Source: Streptomyces sp. NRRL S-31
GTDB lineage: Bacteria; Actinomycetota; Actinomycetes; Streptomycetales; Streptomycetaceae
Length of the DNA stretch: 54,281 nucleotides
Direction of reading: 5' to 3'
Assembly (NCBI RefSeq): GCF_000718775.1
Contig: NZ_JOCB01000049.1
Coordinates: 1 to 54,281 of the forward strand
Under the pieces are notes generated by a model. The model did not search any database, was not told the DNA's origin, and saw only the letters and a program-made list of their open reading frames with translations. The position numbers were made by a program, and so were the translations under genes. Shown one piece after another: positions 33,694-41,647 of this stretch (positions are counted from its first letter, which is position 1; the number at the start of each line of letters is the position of its first letter).

Positions 33694-34383
33694 ATGACGG
33701 ACGACGGAGCGATGGCACGAGTGGCAGCGGGACCCGCGACGTACTGGGCCCCCGGGGCGCACATCCTGTGGCGCTACCGGGAGAACGGGGGCGAGCACTT
33801 CCACATCGCCCGGCCCGTCACCGTCGTACGCGACGACGCGGAGCTGCTGGCGGTGTGGCTGGCGCCCGGCACCGAGTGCGTGAGACCGGTCCTCGCCGAC
33901 GGCACGCCCGTGCACCGGGAACCGCTGGAGTCCCGCTACACCAAGCCGCGCACGGTCCAGCGGGACCGCTGGTTCGGCACGGGCGTACTGAAGCTGGCCC
34001 GGCCCGGCCGGCCCTGGTCGGTGTGGCTGTTCTGGGAGCCGGGCTGGCGGTTCAAGAACTGGTACGTCAACCTGGAGGAGCCGCTGTCCCGTTGGGCGGG
34101 CGGGGTGGACTCCGAGGACCACTTCCTGGACATCACCGTGCAGCCGGACCGGAGTTGGCAGTGGCGGGACGAGGACGAGTTCGCCCAGGCCCAGCGGGAC
34201 GGGCTGATGGACGCGGCGACCGCCGGGCGGGTGCGGGCGGCCGGCCGGGAGGCGGTGGAGGCGATCGACGCGTGGGGGCCGCCGTACTCGGACGGCTGGG
34301 AGCACTGGCGCCCGGACCCCTCCTGGACGGTACCTTCTCTACCCGAGGACTGGGACCGCACTCCCGCGCACATGTCCTCATGA
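33694..34383 (+). CDS. DUF402-domain protein
   Basis: A 229-aa protein, ATG at 33694 (MTDDGAMARVAAGPATYWAP). TAATAT (33682-33687) lies 6 nt upstream with no SD, so it is probably leaderless. The DUF402 pattern is strong: WRYRENGGEHFHIARPVTVVRDD, LAVWLAPGTECVRP, then WSVWLFWEPGWRFKNWYVNLEEPLSRW, DSEDHFLDITVQPDRSWQWRDEDEF. The Tyr/Asn/Asp cluster (KNWYVNLEEP, DHFLDI, DEDE) provides the metal-binding site of this phosphatase-like fold (FomD and nucleoside diphosphatase relatives). The substrate here is unknown. Single-gene unit in the same direction as fumC. Confidence 0.88.
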   Translation: MTDDGAMARVAAGPATYWAPGAHILWRYRENGGEHFHIARPVTVVRDDAELLAVWLAPGTECVRPVLADGTPVHREPLESRYTKPRTVQRDRWFGTGVLKLARPGRPWSVWLFWEPGWRFKNWYVNLEEPLSRWAGGVDSEDHFLDITVQPDRSWQWRDEDEFAQAQRDGLMDAATAGRVRAAGREAVEAIDAWGPPYSDGWEHWRPDPSWTVPSLPEDWDRTPAHMSS

Positions 34384-34636
34384 GACCCTTGCCGCGCCCC
34401 CGGGCAAGAAACGTAGGATCGTCCTCCGCAAGGGCGCGTAAGTGCAACTACCGGAGCATGAATCGGGCTTGACCGATCGTCACCGAGGGACGGCAAGGCG
34501 TGAGCGAGGGGTACCAGGGCACCACCACGAAAGCCGGCCCCGCGGGAATTCCGTTCCCTGGGCACGTATTGCGGGTATCGGGACTTCGGCGGGACCAACC
34601 GCGCGCCCGGCGCACCCGGCGCGCAGCCCCGGACGG

Positions 34637-36754
34637 ATGGATGCGACACGCGTGACGGAGCAGCCCACCTCCTTCGAACGCCCGCAGCCGGGCGTCGACC
34701 CCGCGGAGACCCGCGGGGCGCTCCTGCGTACCCCGGAGCAGCCCTCGCGGCCGCTCGGCGACCCGGCCTTACCCGCGCAGGCCCGGGCCGACGGAACACC
34801 CGCCGGCCCGGACACGGCCACGCCCCGCGGCAAGGGAGAGGACGGCATGGGGAAGGAACACGCGGTGAGCGGCCCCGAGCACTCCCAGCCCGCCACCACC
34901 GAACCCGGCGCGCACCGGCCGAGGCCCGCACCGGAGACCATCCCGGCGCAGCCCGGCGCCGAGCAGGACCGGACGTCGGGCGGCTCGGAGCGCCGTACCG
35001 GGCGGGGACTGCCGCCGGGCCGGCCGATGCCGATGCGGCGGGACGGCGACCGGCTGAGGTTCGTGGGCGCGGCCACCCGGCGGATCGCCCGCGGGCTGGA
35101 CCTGGACGAGATCGTGATGGGTCTGTGCCGGGCCACCGTGCCGACGTTCTCCGACGCGATCCTGGTCTACCTGCGCGAACCGCTGCCGGTCGGCGACGAG
35201 CGGCCCACCGGTCCGGTGGTGCTGCGGCTGCGCCGCACGGACCGGATACCGGCGGAGCGGGACACCGACGGGATGCTGCTGTCGGGTTTCGAGCCGGAGC
35301 CGGAGCCCGCGGTGCTGGCGGACCTGTCGTCGCTCACCACCGAGCTGTGCGAGGTACGGCCGGGCGGCGCGCTGAACGAGGTGCTGCGCGGGGTGCGGCC
35401 GGTGTTCGCCGACGCGCCCGCCGCCCGCGCCGCGCTGCCGGAACTGCTCGGCGAGGGCGGCGAGGTGATCGTTCCGTCGGGGCAGCACGCGATCCTCGCG
35501 CCGCTGCGCGGCCGGCGCCGGGTGATCGGCGCGGCGGTGTTCCTGCGCCGCCCGGAGCGCCCGGCGTTCGAGGCGGACGACCTGCTGGTGGCGGCCCAGC
35601 TGGCGACGCACAGCGCGCTCGGCATCGACAAGGCGGTGCTGTACGGCCGGGAGGCGTACATCGCCGACGAGTTGCAGCGCACCATGCTGCCGGAGACGCT
35701 GCCCCGGCCGACGGGGGTGCGGCTGGCGTCCCGCTATCTGCCGGCCGCCGAGACGGCACGGGTCGGCGGTGACTGGTACGACGCGATCCCGCTGCCGGGC
35801 AGCCGGGTCGCCCTCGTCGTCGGCGATGTGATGGGCCACTCGATGACCTCGGCGGCGATCATGGGCCAGCTGCGCACCACCGCGCAGACCCTGGCCGGGC
35901 TGGACCTGCCGCCGCAGGAGGTGCTGCACCACCTGGACGAGCAGGCGCAGCGCCTGGGCACCGACCGGATGGCGACCTGTCTCTACGCGGTCTACGACCC
36001 GGTCACGCACCGCATCACGATCGCCAACGCCGGTCATCCCCCGCCGGTGCTGCTGCACCTGGGCGGGCGGGCCGAGGTGCTGCGGGTGCCGCCGGGCGCG
36101 CCGATCGGTGTGGGCGGGGTGGACTTCGAGGCGGTGGAGCTGGACGCGCCCGCCGGGGCGACCCTGCTGCTGTACACCGACGGGCTGGTGGAGTCCCGGC
36201 TGCGGGACGTGTGGACCGGCATAGAGCAGTTGCGGGAGAAGCTGGCCGCGACCGCCCAGCTGACCGGTCCGGATCATCCGCCGCCGCTGGAGGCGCTCTG
36301 CGACGAGGTGCTGGACATGCTCGGCCCGGGCGACCGGGACGACGACATCGCGCTGCTCGCGGCCCGGTTCGACGGGATCGCGCCGAGCGATGTGGCGTAC
36401 TGGACGCTGGAGCCGGAGGAGACGGCACCCGGCCAGGCCCGCCGGCTGGCCCGGCGGGCGCTGGCCCGCTGGGACCTGGAGGATCTGTCGGACTCGGTGG
36501 AGCTGCTGGTCAGCGAGGTCGTGACGAACGCCGTGCGGTACGCGTCGCGGCCGGTGACGCTGCGGCTGCTGCGTACGGACGTGCTGCGCTGCGAGGTCGG
36601 TGACGACGTGCCGCAGCTGCCGCGGCTGCGGCAGGCCCGCGCCACCGACGAGGGCGGGCGCGGCCTGTACCTGGTCAACCGGATGGCCCGGCGCTGGGGC
36701 GCGACCCGGCTGAGCACCGGCAAGGTGGTCTGGTTCGAGCTGCACCGGGGCTGA
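34637..36754 (+). CDS. GAF-SpoIIE (PP2C) phosphatase with C-terminal RsbW-like ATPase
   Basis: About 705 aa. The start is uncertain: ATG 34637 (MDATRVTEQPTSFERPQ) is used, GTG 34652 (VTEQPT) is equally plausible, and the frame is open from GTG 34442. TAGGAT at 34414-34419 may be the -10. Residues 1-140 are Pro/Gly/Glu-rich and disordered. GAF-like region about 145-310 (RFVGAATRRIARGLDLDEIVMGLC to ATHSALGIDKAVLYGRE), PP2C about 325-545 (ARVGGDWYDAIPLPG, VVGDVMGHS, NAGHPPPVLL, YTDGLVESRL, DDDIALLAARF), HATPase_c_2 about 565-700 (LLVSEVVTNAVRYA, DEGGRGLYLVNRMARRWG). It should act on phosphorylated anti-anti-sigma factors. A second enzyme of this class in the window, without PAS domains. Confidence 0.88.
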   Translation: MDATRVTEQPTSFERPQPGVDPAETRGALLRTPEQPSRPLGDPALPAQARADGTPAGPDTATPRGKGEDGMGKEHAVSGPEHSQPATTEPGAHRPRPAPETIPAQPGAEQDRTSGGSERRTGRGLPPGRPMPMRRDGDRLRFVGAATRRIARGLDLDEIVMGLCRATVPTFSDAILVYLREPLPVGDERPTGPVVLRLRRTDRIPAERDTDGMLLSGFEPEPEPAVLADLSSLTTELCEVRPGGALNEVLRGVRPVFADAPAARAALPELLGEGGEVIVPSGQHAILAPLRGRRRVIGAAVFLRRPERPAFEADDLLVAAQLATHSALGIDKAVLYGREAYIADELQRTMLPETLPRPTGVRLASRYLPAAETARVGGDWYDAIPLPGSRVALVVGDVMGHSMTSAAIMGQLRTTAQTLAGLDLPPQEVLHHLDEQAQRLGTDRMATCLYAVYDPVTHRITIANAGHPPPVLLHLGGRAEVLRVPPGAPIGVGGVDFEAVELDAPAGATLLLYTDGLVESRLRDVWTGIEQLREKLAATAQLTGPDHPPPLEALCDEVLDMLGPGDRDDDIALLAARFDGIAPSDVAYWTLEPEETAPGQARRLARRALARWDLEDLSDSVELLVSEVVTNAVRYASRPVTLRLLRTDVLRCEVGDDVPQLPRLRQARATDEGGRGLYLVNRMARRWGATRLSTGKVVWFELHRG

Positions 36755-36776
36755 GCCGGCCCGGTGCGAGGACGGC

Positions 36777-36810
36777 GCGGGGGCGCCCGGAGAATTCCGG
36801 GCGCCCCCGC
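36777..36810. terminator. Bidirectional terminator between the phosphatase and PBP genes
   Basis: A perfect 15-bp stem, GCGGGGGCGCCCGGA (36777-36791) with TCCGGGCGCCCCCGC (36796-36810), and a GAAT loop between convergent genes. Confidence 0.85.
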
Positions 36811-36837
36811 TCGTGTGCCTGCTCCCGTCGCGTGCGC

Positions 36838-39177
36838 CTACTGCGGACCCGGCTCGCCCAGGCCGCTCTCGGGATCGAGCGGGCCCTCGGTCGCCGGGGT
36901 CGTCGGCGGCTCGCTGCTGGGCGTCTGCGACGGCGTCTCGGAGGGCGTCTGGGACGGCGGCGTCTGCGAGGGCGTCCGGGACGGCGTCCGCGACGGGGTC
37001 TCGGAGGTCGGCGGCGCGCTGGTCGGCGTCTGCGACGGCGTCTCGGTCTCGGTGGGCGTCCACGTCGGCGTCTCGGTCGGCTCGACGGCCGCGCCCTGCG
37101 TGGTGTTGAGGTCGAAGGCGGCCTTGTCGGTCACGCCGAAGGTGTACGCGGCCCAGATCTTCGCGGGCGGGCCGCCGCCGTTCACACGGCCGCCGCCCAT
37201 CGCGCCCTTCAGCGAGACATGGGCGCCCTTCTTGATCGGCTCGCCCTCGCAGCCGGTGCCGCCGGCCTTGTCCGCCTCGCCGAACAGGCCGACCGAGGTG
37301 ACCAGGTCGGGCGTGTAGCCGGTGAACCAGGCCGAGCGGTTGCAGTCGGAGGTGCCCGTCTTGCCGGCCACCTGCTGGCCGTCGCGCAGCGGGTTGCCGG
37401 CCACCGACTCCTGGGCGGTGCCGTCGTCGACCACGCCGGTGAGCACCGAGGTCACCGTGTCGGCGGCGGTGCGGCTGATCACCGAGCCGCCGACCGCCTT
37501 CGGGACGTCGACCGAGCGGCCCTTGTTCTCCGCCGACTTCAGGATCGTCGGCGTCACCTTGTAGCCGTGGTTGTCGAAGGTGGCGTAGATCCCGGCCATC
37601 TCCAGCGGGCTGGCGCCCATGGAGCCGAGCGTCTGCGCGGGCACGGCCTGCATGCCCTTGGTGTCCATGCCGAGCCTGCCGGCGGTGCCCATGACCTCGC
37701 GCATGCCGACGTCGACGCCCATCTGCGCGAAGACGGAGTTGACGGACGCGTTCATGGCGTTCTGCACGGTGATCTTGCCGTAGTCGCGGTCGTCCTCGTT
37801 GGGCGGCGCGAACCCGACCCTGGAGCCGTGGTCCAGGACCTGGCGGCGGCTGGTGCCGTCGTAGACCGTGTCGGCGGTGATCGGCTTGCCGTCCTGCGTG
37901 GTGGCGTTCCGCTCCAGCGCGGCGGCGAGGATGACCGGCTTGAAGGTCGAGGCCGGCTGGTAGTCGGTGCGGGTGGCGTTGCTGTAGTAGTGCTTGTAGT
38001 AGTCCTCGCCGCCGTACAGCGCGACGATCCTGCCGGTGGCGGGGTCGACGGAGACGGCACCGGCCTGGACGTCGGCGTCGACCTTGCGCCGCTTCTCGTC
38101 GAGCCGGCCGGTCAGCTCGGTCTTGACGGCCTTCTCCAGCGCGGCCTGCTTCTTGCGGTCGATGTTGAGGGTGATGGTCCAGCCGTTCTCGATGACCGCG
38201 CTCTCGGCCTGCGACTGGGTCAGGCCCTGCTGTGCCATGAGGTGCTGTTCGAGCTGCCGGTTGGCGAGTTCGACCAGGTAGCCCTTCTGCCCTTCGAGAC
38301 CCGGTGCGCCCTTGGGCTCCTTGATCTCGGGGAAGTGCAGGCCGGCGCGCTGGGCCTTGGGCAGCCAGCCCTCCTCGACCATGTTGTCGAGGACGTAGTT
38401 CCAGCGCTCCGTGACCAGCCTCTTGCCGGTGGGGGTCGCGACCGCCCAGTCGTACTGGCTCGGCGCCTGGAGCAGGGCGGCGAGGTAGGCGCCCTGCTCC
38501 ACCGTGAGGTCCTGGGCGTCTACGCGGAAGTAAGCCTGGGCCGCGGCCTGGATGCCGTAGGCGTTGCGGCCGTAGTAGCTGGTGTTGATGTAGCCGGCGA
38601 GGATGTCGTCCTTGGATGTCTCGCGGTCCACCTTCAGCGCGATGACCAGTTCCTTCAGCTTGCGCGTGACGGTCTGGTCCTGGTTGAGGTAGAAGTTCTT
38701 GACGTACTGCTGGGTGATGGTGGAGCCGCCCTGCTTACCCTTGCCGGAGACCGTGTTGAGCAGGGCGCGGGCGGTGCCCCGGAAGTCGACGCCGGCGTCG
38801 TGGTAGAAGCTCTTGTTCTCCGCTGCGACGAAGGTCAGCTGGACCTTGCGCGGCACCTTGGACAGGTCGACGATCTCGCGGTTGACCTCGCCGTCGCGGG
38901 CCAGGATCGTGCCGTCGCTGAACTTGTAGATGTTGCTCTGCCGTTGCGCGGCGGCGTTGCCCTCGGGGATGTCGACGTACAGGTACAGGCCGACGAAGCC
39001 CAGGATGCCGAGCAGGCACACCGTGAAGACGGTGCCGAGGATCTTCTTCCAGGTGAACATCCGGCGTATGAGGCCCTTGGCGGGTCTGCCGGCCGCCGCG
39101 GGTTCGGAGCGGCGGCGCTGGGGCGCCGCGCGGTGACCGCCGCGCTGTCGCGCTCGTCTCTCTTCCGCTCGTCCCAT
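36838..39177 (-). CDS. Class A penicillin-binding protein (transglycosylase/transpeptidase)
   Basis: A 779-aa bifunctional peptidoglycan synthase. Basic cytoplasmic N-terminus (1-45), one membrane anchor (ILGTVFTVCLLGILGFVGLYLYV, about 46-68), glycosyltransferase GT51 domain about 85-265 (VAAENKSFYHDAGVD, GGSTITQQYVKN, TVTRKLKELVIAL, AYINTSYYGRNAYGIQAAA) and transpeptidase about 355-640 with S-x-x-K (ASTFKP), S-x-N (SVN) and KTGT motifs. The tail from about 690 is a Thr/Pro/Ser/Glu-rich low-complexity stretch, probably wall-spanning. Start ATG 39177. A TGTTAGCTTTCACA motif lies 35-48 bp upstream (minus strand, 39225-39212), with TATAGA just beyond it. Confidence 0.95.
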   Translation of the reverse strand: MGRAEERRARQRGGHRAAPQRRRSEPAAAGRPAKGLIRRMFTWKKILGTVFTVCLLGILGFVGLYLYVDIPEGNAAAQRQSNIYKFSDGTILARDGEVNREIVDLSKVPRKVQLTFVAAENKSFYHDAGVDFRGTARALLNTVSGKGKQGGSTITQQYVKNFYLNQDQTVTRKLKELVIALKVDRETSKDDILAGYINTSYYGRNAYGIQAAAQAYFRVDAQDLTVEQGAYLAALLQAPSQYDWAVATPTGKRLVTERWNYVLDNMVEEGWLPKAQRAGLHFPEIKEPKGAPGLEGQKGYLVELANRQLEQHLMAQQGLTQSQAESAVIENGWTITLNIDRKKQAALEKAVKTELTGRLDEKRRKVDADVQAGAVSVDPATGRIVALYGGEDYYKHYYSNATRTDYQPASTFKPVILAAALERNATTQDGKPITADTVYDGTSRRQVLDHGSRVGFAPPNEDDRDYGKITVQNAMNASVNSVFAQMGVDVGMREVMGTAGRLGMDTKGMQAVPAQTLGSMGASPLEMAGIYATFDNHGYKVTPTILKSAENKGRSVDVPKAVGGSVISRTAADTVTSVLTGVVDDGTAQESVAGNPLRDGQQVAGKTGTSDCNRSAWFTGYTPDLVTSVGLFGEADKAGGTGCEGEPIKKGAHVSLKGAMGGGRVNGGGPPAKIWAAYTFGVTDKAAFDLNTTQGAAVEPTETPTWTPTETETPSQTPTSAPPTSETPSRTPSRTPSQTPPSQTPSETPSQTPSSEPPTTPATEGPLDPESGLGEPGPQ

Positions 39178-39211
39178 GGGTCCCTACGCTCGCTTCCGTC
39201 TCGGGGTCAGC

Positions 39212-39234
39212 TGTGAAAGCTAACACCCCTCTAT
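39212..39234 (-). promoter_or_regulatory. Promoter region and TGTTAGCTTTCACA motif of the PBP gene
   Basis: On the minus strand TATAGA (39234-39229) is a -10 candidate, followed directly by TGTTAGCTTTCACA (39225-39212), which would overlap the transcription start. A motif identical at 13 of 14 positions lies upstream of the lytic transglycosylase gene (48792-48779) in the same orientation. Confidence 0.5.
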
Positions 39235-39331
39235 ATGACAAAGGGCATCTGATCCGGTCTTTTACGGACGTGACAATCAGCACCCACCTCTAAGGAACCG
39301 ACGAACGGGAGTGCCACCGGGTTGCCTGATC

Positions 39332-39354
39332 GCAAAAGAGTGCTATCACTTTGC
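39332..39354 (+). promoter_or_regulatory. Imperfect palindrome before the truncated SPFH gene
   Basis: GCAAAAGAGTGCTATCACTTTGC has GTG/CAC arms around CTAT and GCAAA/TTTGC ends. It is followed at once by TAGACT (39355-39360), a -10 candidate. It may be an operator for the RHH protein encoded downstream (inference). Confidence 0.5.
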
Positions 39355-39357
39355 TAG

Positions 39358-40041
39358 ACTCCGGGCGAGGCCCGGGTCGTCCAGCTCTTCGGGCGCTACC
39401 GGGGCACGATCCGGCAGGACGGCCTGCGCTGGGTCAACCCCTTCACCTCCCGGACCCGGATCTCCACCCGGGTGCGCAACCACGAGACCGCCGTCCTCAA
39501 GGTCAACGACGCCTACGGCAACCCGATCGAGCTGGCCGCCGTCGTGGTGTGGAAGGTGCAGGACACCGCGCAGGCCACCTTCGAGGTGGACGACTTCACC
39601 GAGTTCGTCGCCACGCAGACCGAGACGGCCGTGCGGCACATCGCCATCGAGTACCCCTACGACGCCCACGACGAGGACGGCCTGTCGCTGCGCGGCAACG
39701 CCGAGGAGATCACCGAGAAGCTGGCCGTCAAGCTCCAGGCGCGGGTGGAGGCGGCCGGTGTGCGGATCGTCGAGTCCCGTTTCACGCATCTCGCGTACGC
39801 TCCGGAGATCGCCTCGGCGATGCTCCAGCGGCAGCAGGCGGGGGCGGTCGTCGCGGCCCGGCGGCAGATCGTGGACGGCGCCGTGGGCATGGTCGAGGCG
39901 GCGCTGGAGCGGATCGCGGCGGCGGACATCGTGGAGCTGGACGAGGAACGGAAGGCGGCGATGGTGTCGAACCTGATGGTGGTGCTCTGCGGCGACCGGG
40001 CCCCGCAGCCCGTCCTCAACACCGGGACGCTCTACCAGTGA
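39358..40041 (+). pseudogene. 5'-truncated SPFH/band-7 gene
   Basis: From 39358 the frame reads [20 protein letters not shown], then [20 protein letters not shown] and on to NTGTLYQ: the body of a Streptomyces SPFH-domain protein. A TAG stop (39355-39357) immediately precedes it. Full-length relatives, from memory, carry about 90 more residues including a membrane hairpin before [11 protein letters not shown]. No ATG, GTG or TTG exists in frame until GTG 39472, which would give a 189-aa product without the N-terminal part and with no SD. Either the gene is a remnant or it makes a soluble fragment. The promoter-like palindrome and -10 sit directly on the scar. It overlaps the RHH gene (GTGA). 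Confidence 0.7.
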
Positions 40042-40289
40042 CGGACTCCGCCGAGACCCCGCAGCGCCGGCCGCGGCAGCGCAAGCAGGTGCTGCTGCGG
40101 CTGGACCCGTCGGTGTACGACGCGCTGGCCCGGTGGGCCGGGGACGAACTGCGGTCGGCGAACGCGCAGATCGAGTTCCTGCTGCGGCGCGCCCTCGCGG
40201 AGGCCGGACGGCTGCCCGGGGACACGGGCCCGCTGCCGCGCCGCGGCCGGCCGCCGGGCGGCTCCACGCCCGGACCCCCCTCGGCCTGA
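40038..40289 (+). CDS. Ribbon-helix-helix (Arc/CopG-like) DNA-binding protein
   Basis: An 83-aa protein, GTG at 40038 in a GTGA overlap with the SPFH frame. Residues 13-55 have the RHH pattern: [45 protein letters not shown], with a basic beta strand (KQVLLRLD), two helices and a G/N turn. The tail is Pro/Gly/Arg-rich. It is normally paired with an SPFH gene in Streptomyces and may repress their common promoter. With the SPFH partner truncated, its regulatory function may be all that is kept. Confidence 0.85.
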   Translation: MTDSAETPQRRPRQRKQVLLRLDPSVYDALARWAGDELRSANAQIEFLLRRALAEAGRLPGDTGPLPRRGRPPGGSTPGPPSA

Positions 40290-40395
40290 CCGGCCCCCGT
40301 CCCCCGCGCGGGACAGGGGCCGGCCGTCGTCACGGAACCCTGACAAACGCCCGCCGCCTGCGGCGCGGTACCCCCCGCCGCGATCTGTGCACGCC

Positions 40396-40430
40396 GTGTA
40401 TACACCGGGCGTATACACCGTGTGTAGAGT
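40396..40430 (+). promoter_or_regulatory. Tandem PadR-type palindromes and leaderless promoter of the padR-ABC operon
   Basis: GTGTATACAC (40396-40405) is a perfect palindrome; GCGTATACAC (40409-40418) repeats it 13 bp on with one change, and a partial GTGTGTAGAG follows. TAGAGT (40425-40430) is 6 nt from the ATG, so the mRNA is probably leaderless. The boxes overlap the promoter, fitting autorepression by the PadR protein. Confidence 0.65.
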
Positions 40431-40436
40431 GCTGCC

Positions 40437-40961
40437 ATGTCCATCGGTCACACCCTCCTGGGGCTCCTTGAGGCCGGCCCGCGCCACGGTTACGACCTCA
40501 AGCGGGCCTTCGACGAGAAGTTCGGTCACGACCGGCCGCTGCACTACGGCCAGGTCTACTCCACGATGTCCCGGCTGCTGAAGAACGGTCTCGTGGAAGT
40601 CGACGGGATCGAAGCGGGCGGCGGCCCCGAACGCAAGCGGTACGCCATCACCGACGCCGGCGTCACCGACGTGGAGCGCTGGCTCGCCACCCCGGAGAAG
40701 CCGGAGGAGTACCTCCAGTCGACCCTCTACACCAAGGTCGTCCTCGCGCTCCTCACCCGGCGCGACGCGGCCGACATCCTCGACACCCAGCGCGCCGAGC
40801 ACCTGCGCAGCATGCGCGTCCTGACCGACCGCAAGCGCAAGGGCGACCTCGCGGACCAGCTGATCTGCGACCACGCCCTGTTCCACCTGGAGGCCGACCT
40901 GCGCTGGCTGGAACTGACCGCGGCACGCCTGGACAAGCTCCGCGCGGCGGTGACCCGATGA
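40437..40961 (+). CDS. PadR-family transcriptional regulator
   Basis: A 174-aa protein, ATG at 40437. The PadR winged helix (residues 1-85) is clear: SIGHTLLGLLEAGPRHGYDLKRAFDEKFG, LHYGQVYSTMSRLLKNGLVEVDG, RKRYAITDAGVTDVERWLATP. The C-terminal helical dimerisation part (LTDRKRKGDLADQLICDHALFHLEADLRWLELT) is of the Vir/AcrR-like PadR-s type. It probably represses the operon by binding the GTATAC palindromes and is released by a small hydrophobic molecule, as in LmrR relatives. It overlaps the ABC ATPase gene by ATGA. Confidence 0.93.
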   Translation: MSIGHTLLGLLEAGPRHGYDLKRAFDEKFGHDRPLHYGQVYSTMSRLLKNGLVEVDGIEAGGGPERKRYAITDAGVTDVERWLATPEKPEEYLQSTLYTKVVLALLTRRDAADILDTQRAEHLRSMRVLTDRKRKGDLADQLICDHALFHLEADLRWLELTAARLDKLRAAVTR

Positions 40962-41647
40962 CCCCTCCCCCCGGCTCCCTGCTCGCCGCCGAGAACCTGC
41001 GCAAGTCCTACGGCCACACAGTCGCGCTCGACGGCGCCGAGTTCTCCATCCACCCCGGCGAGGTCGTCGCCGTGATGGGCCCCTCCGGCTCCGGCAAGTC
41101 GACTCTGCTGCACTGTCTCGCCGGCATCGTGCCGCCCGACTCGGGCTCCATCACCTACGACGGCCGCGAGCTGTCCGGCATGGACGACGCCGCCCGCAGC
41201 GCGCTGCGCCGCAGCGAGTTCGGGTTCGTCTTCCAGTTCGGCCAGCTGGTCCCGGAGCTGACCTGCGTGGAGAACGTGGCCCTCCCGCTCCGGCTGAACG
41301 GCCGCCCGCGCAAGGAGGCCGAGCGGGCCGCGCTCGGCTGGATGGAGCGCCTGGAGGTGGACGACCTCGCCGGCAAGCGGCCCGGCGAGGTCTCCGGCGG
41401 CCAGGGCCAGCGGGTCGCGGTGGCGCGGGCGCTGGTCACCGGGCCCCGGGTGCTGTTCGCCGACGAGCCGACCGGCGCGCTCGACTCCCTCAACGGCGAG
41501 CGCGTGATGGAGCTGCTGACCGACGCCGCCCGTTCCACCAACGCGGCCGTCGTGCTCGTCACGCACGAGGCCCGGGTCGCCGCCTACTCCGACCGGGAGA
41601 TCGTCGTACGCGACGGCAGGTCACGGGACATGGAGCGGGCCATATGA
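40958..41647 (+). CDS. ABC transporter ATP-binding protein (MacB/LolD type)
   Basis: A 229-aa protein, ATG at 40958. Walker A GPSGSGKST (about 46-54), Q-loop FQFGQLVPELTCVENV, ABC signature VSGGQGQRVAVARAL (about 146-160), Walker B VLFADEPTGALDS and switch His VLVTHEAR. The F-G-F-V-F-Q-F-G-Q-L-V-P pattern is typical of the LolCDE/MacB/FtsE-like group that pairs with FtsX-fold permeases. Followed by such a permease with an ATGA overlap. Confidence 0.95.
   Translation: MTPPPGSLLAAENLRKSYGHTVALDGAEFSIHPGEVVAVMGPSGSGKSTLLHCLAGIVPPDSGSITYDGRELSGMDDAARSALRRSEFGFVFQFGQLVPELTCVENVALPLRLNGRPRKEAERAALGWMERLEVDDLAGKRPGEVSGGQGQRVAVARALVTGPRVLFADEPTGALDSLNGERVMELLTDAARSTNAAVVLVTHEARVAAYSDREIVVRDGRSRDMERAI

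Noticed and set aside
36832..39216. 794-aa plus-strand frame opposite the penicillin-binding protein
   Set aside because: A shadow frame; the minus strand shows complete GT51 and transpeptidase motifs.
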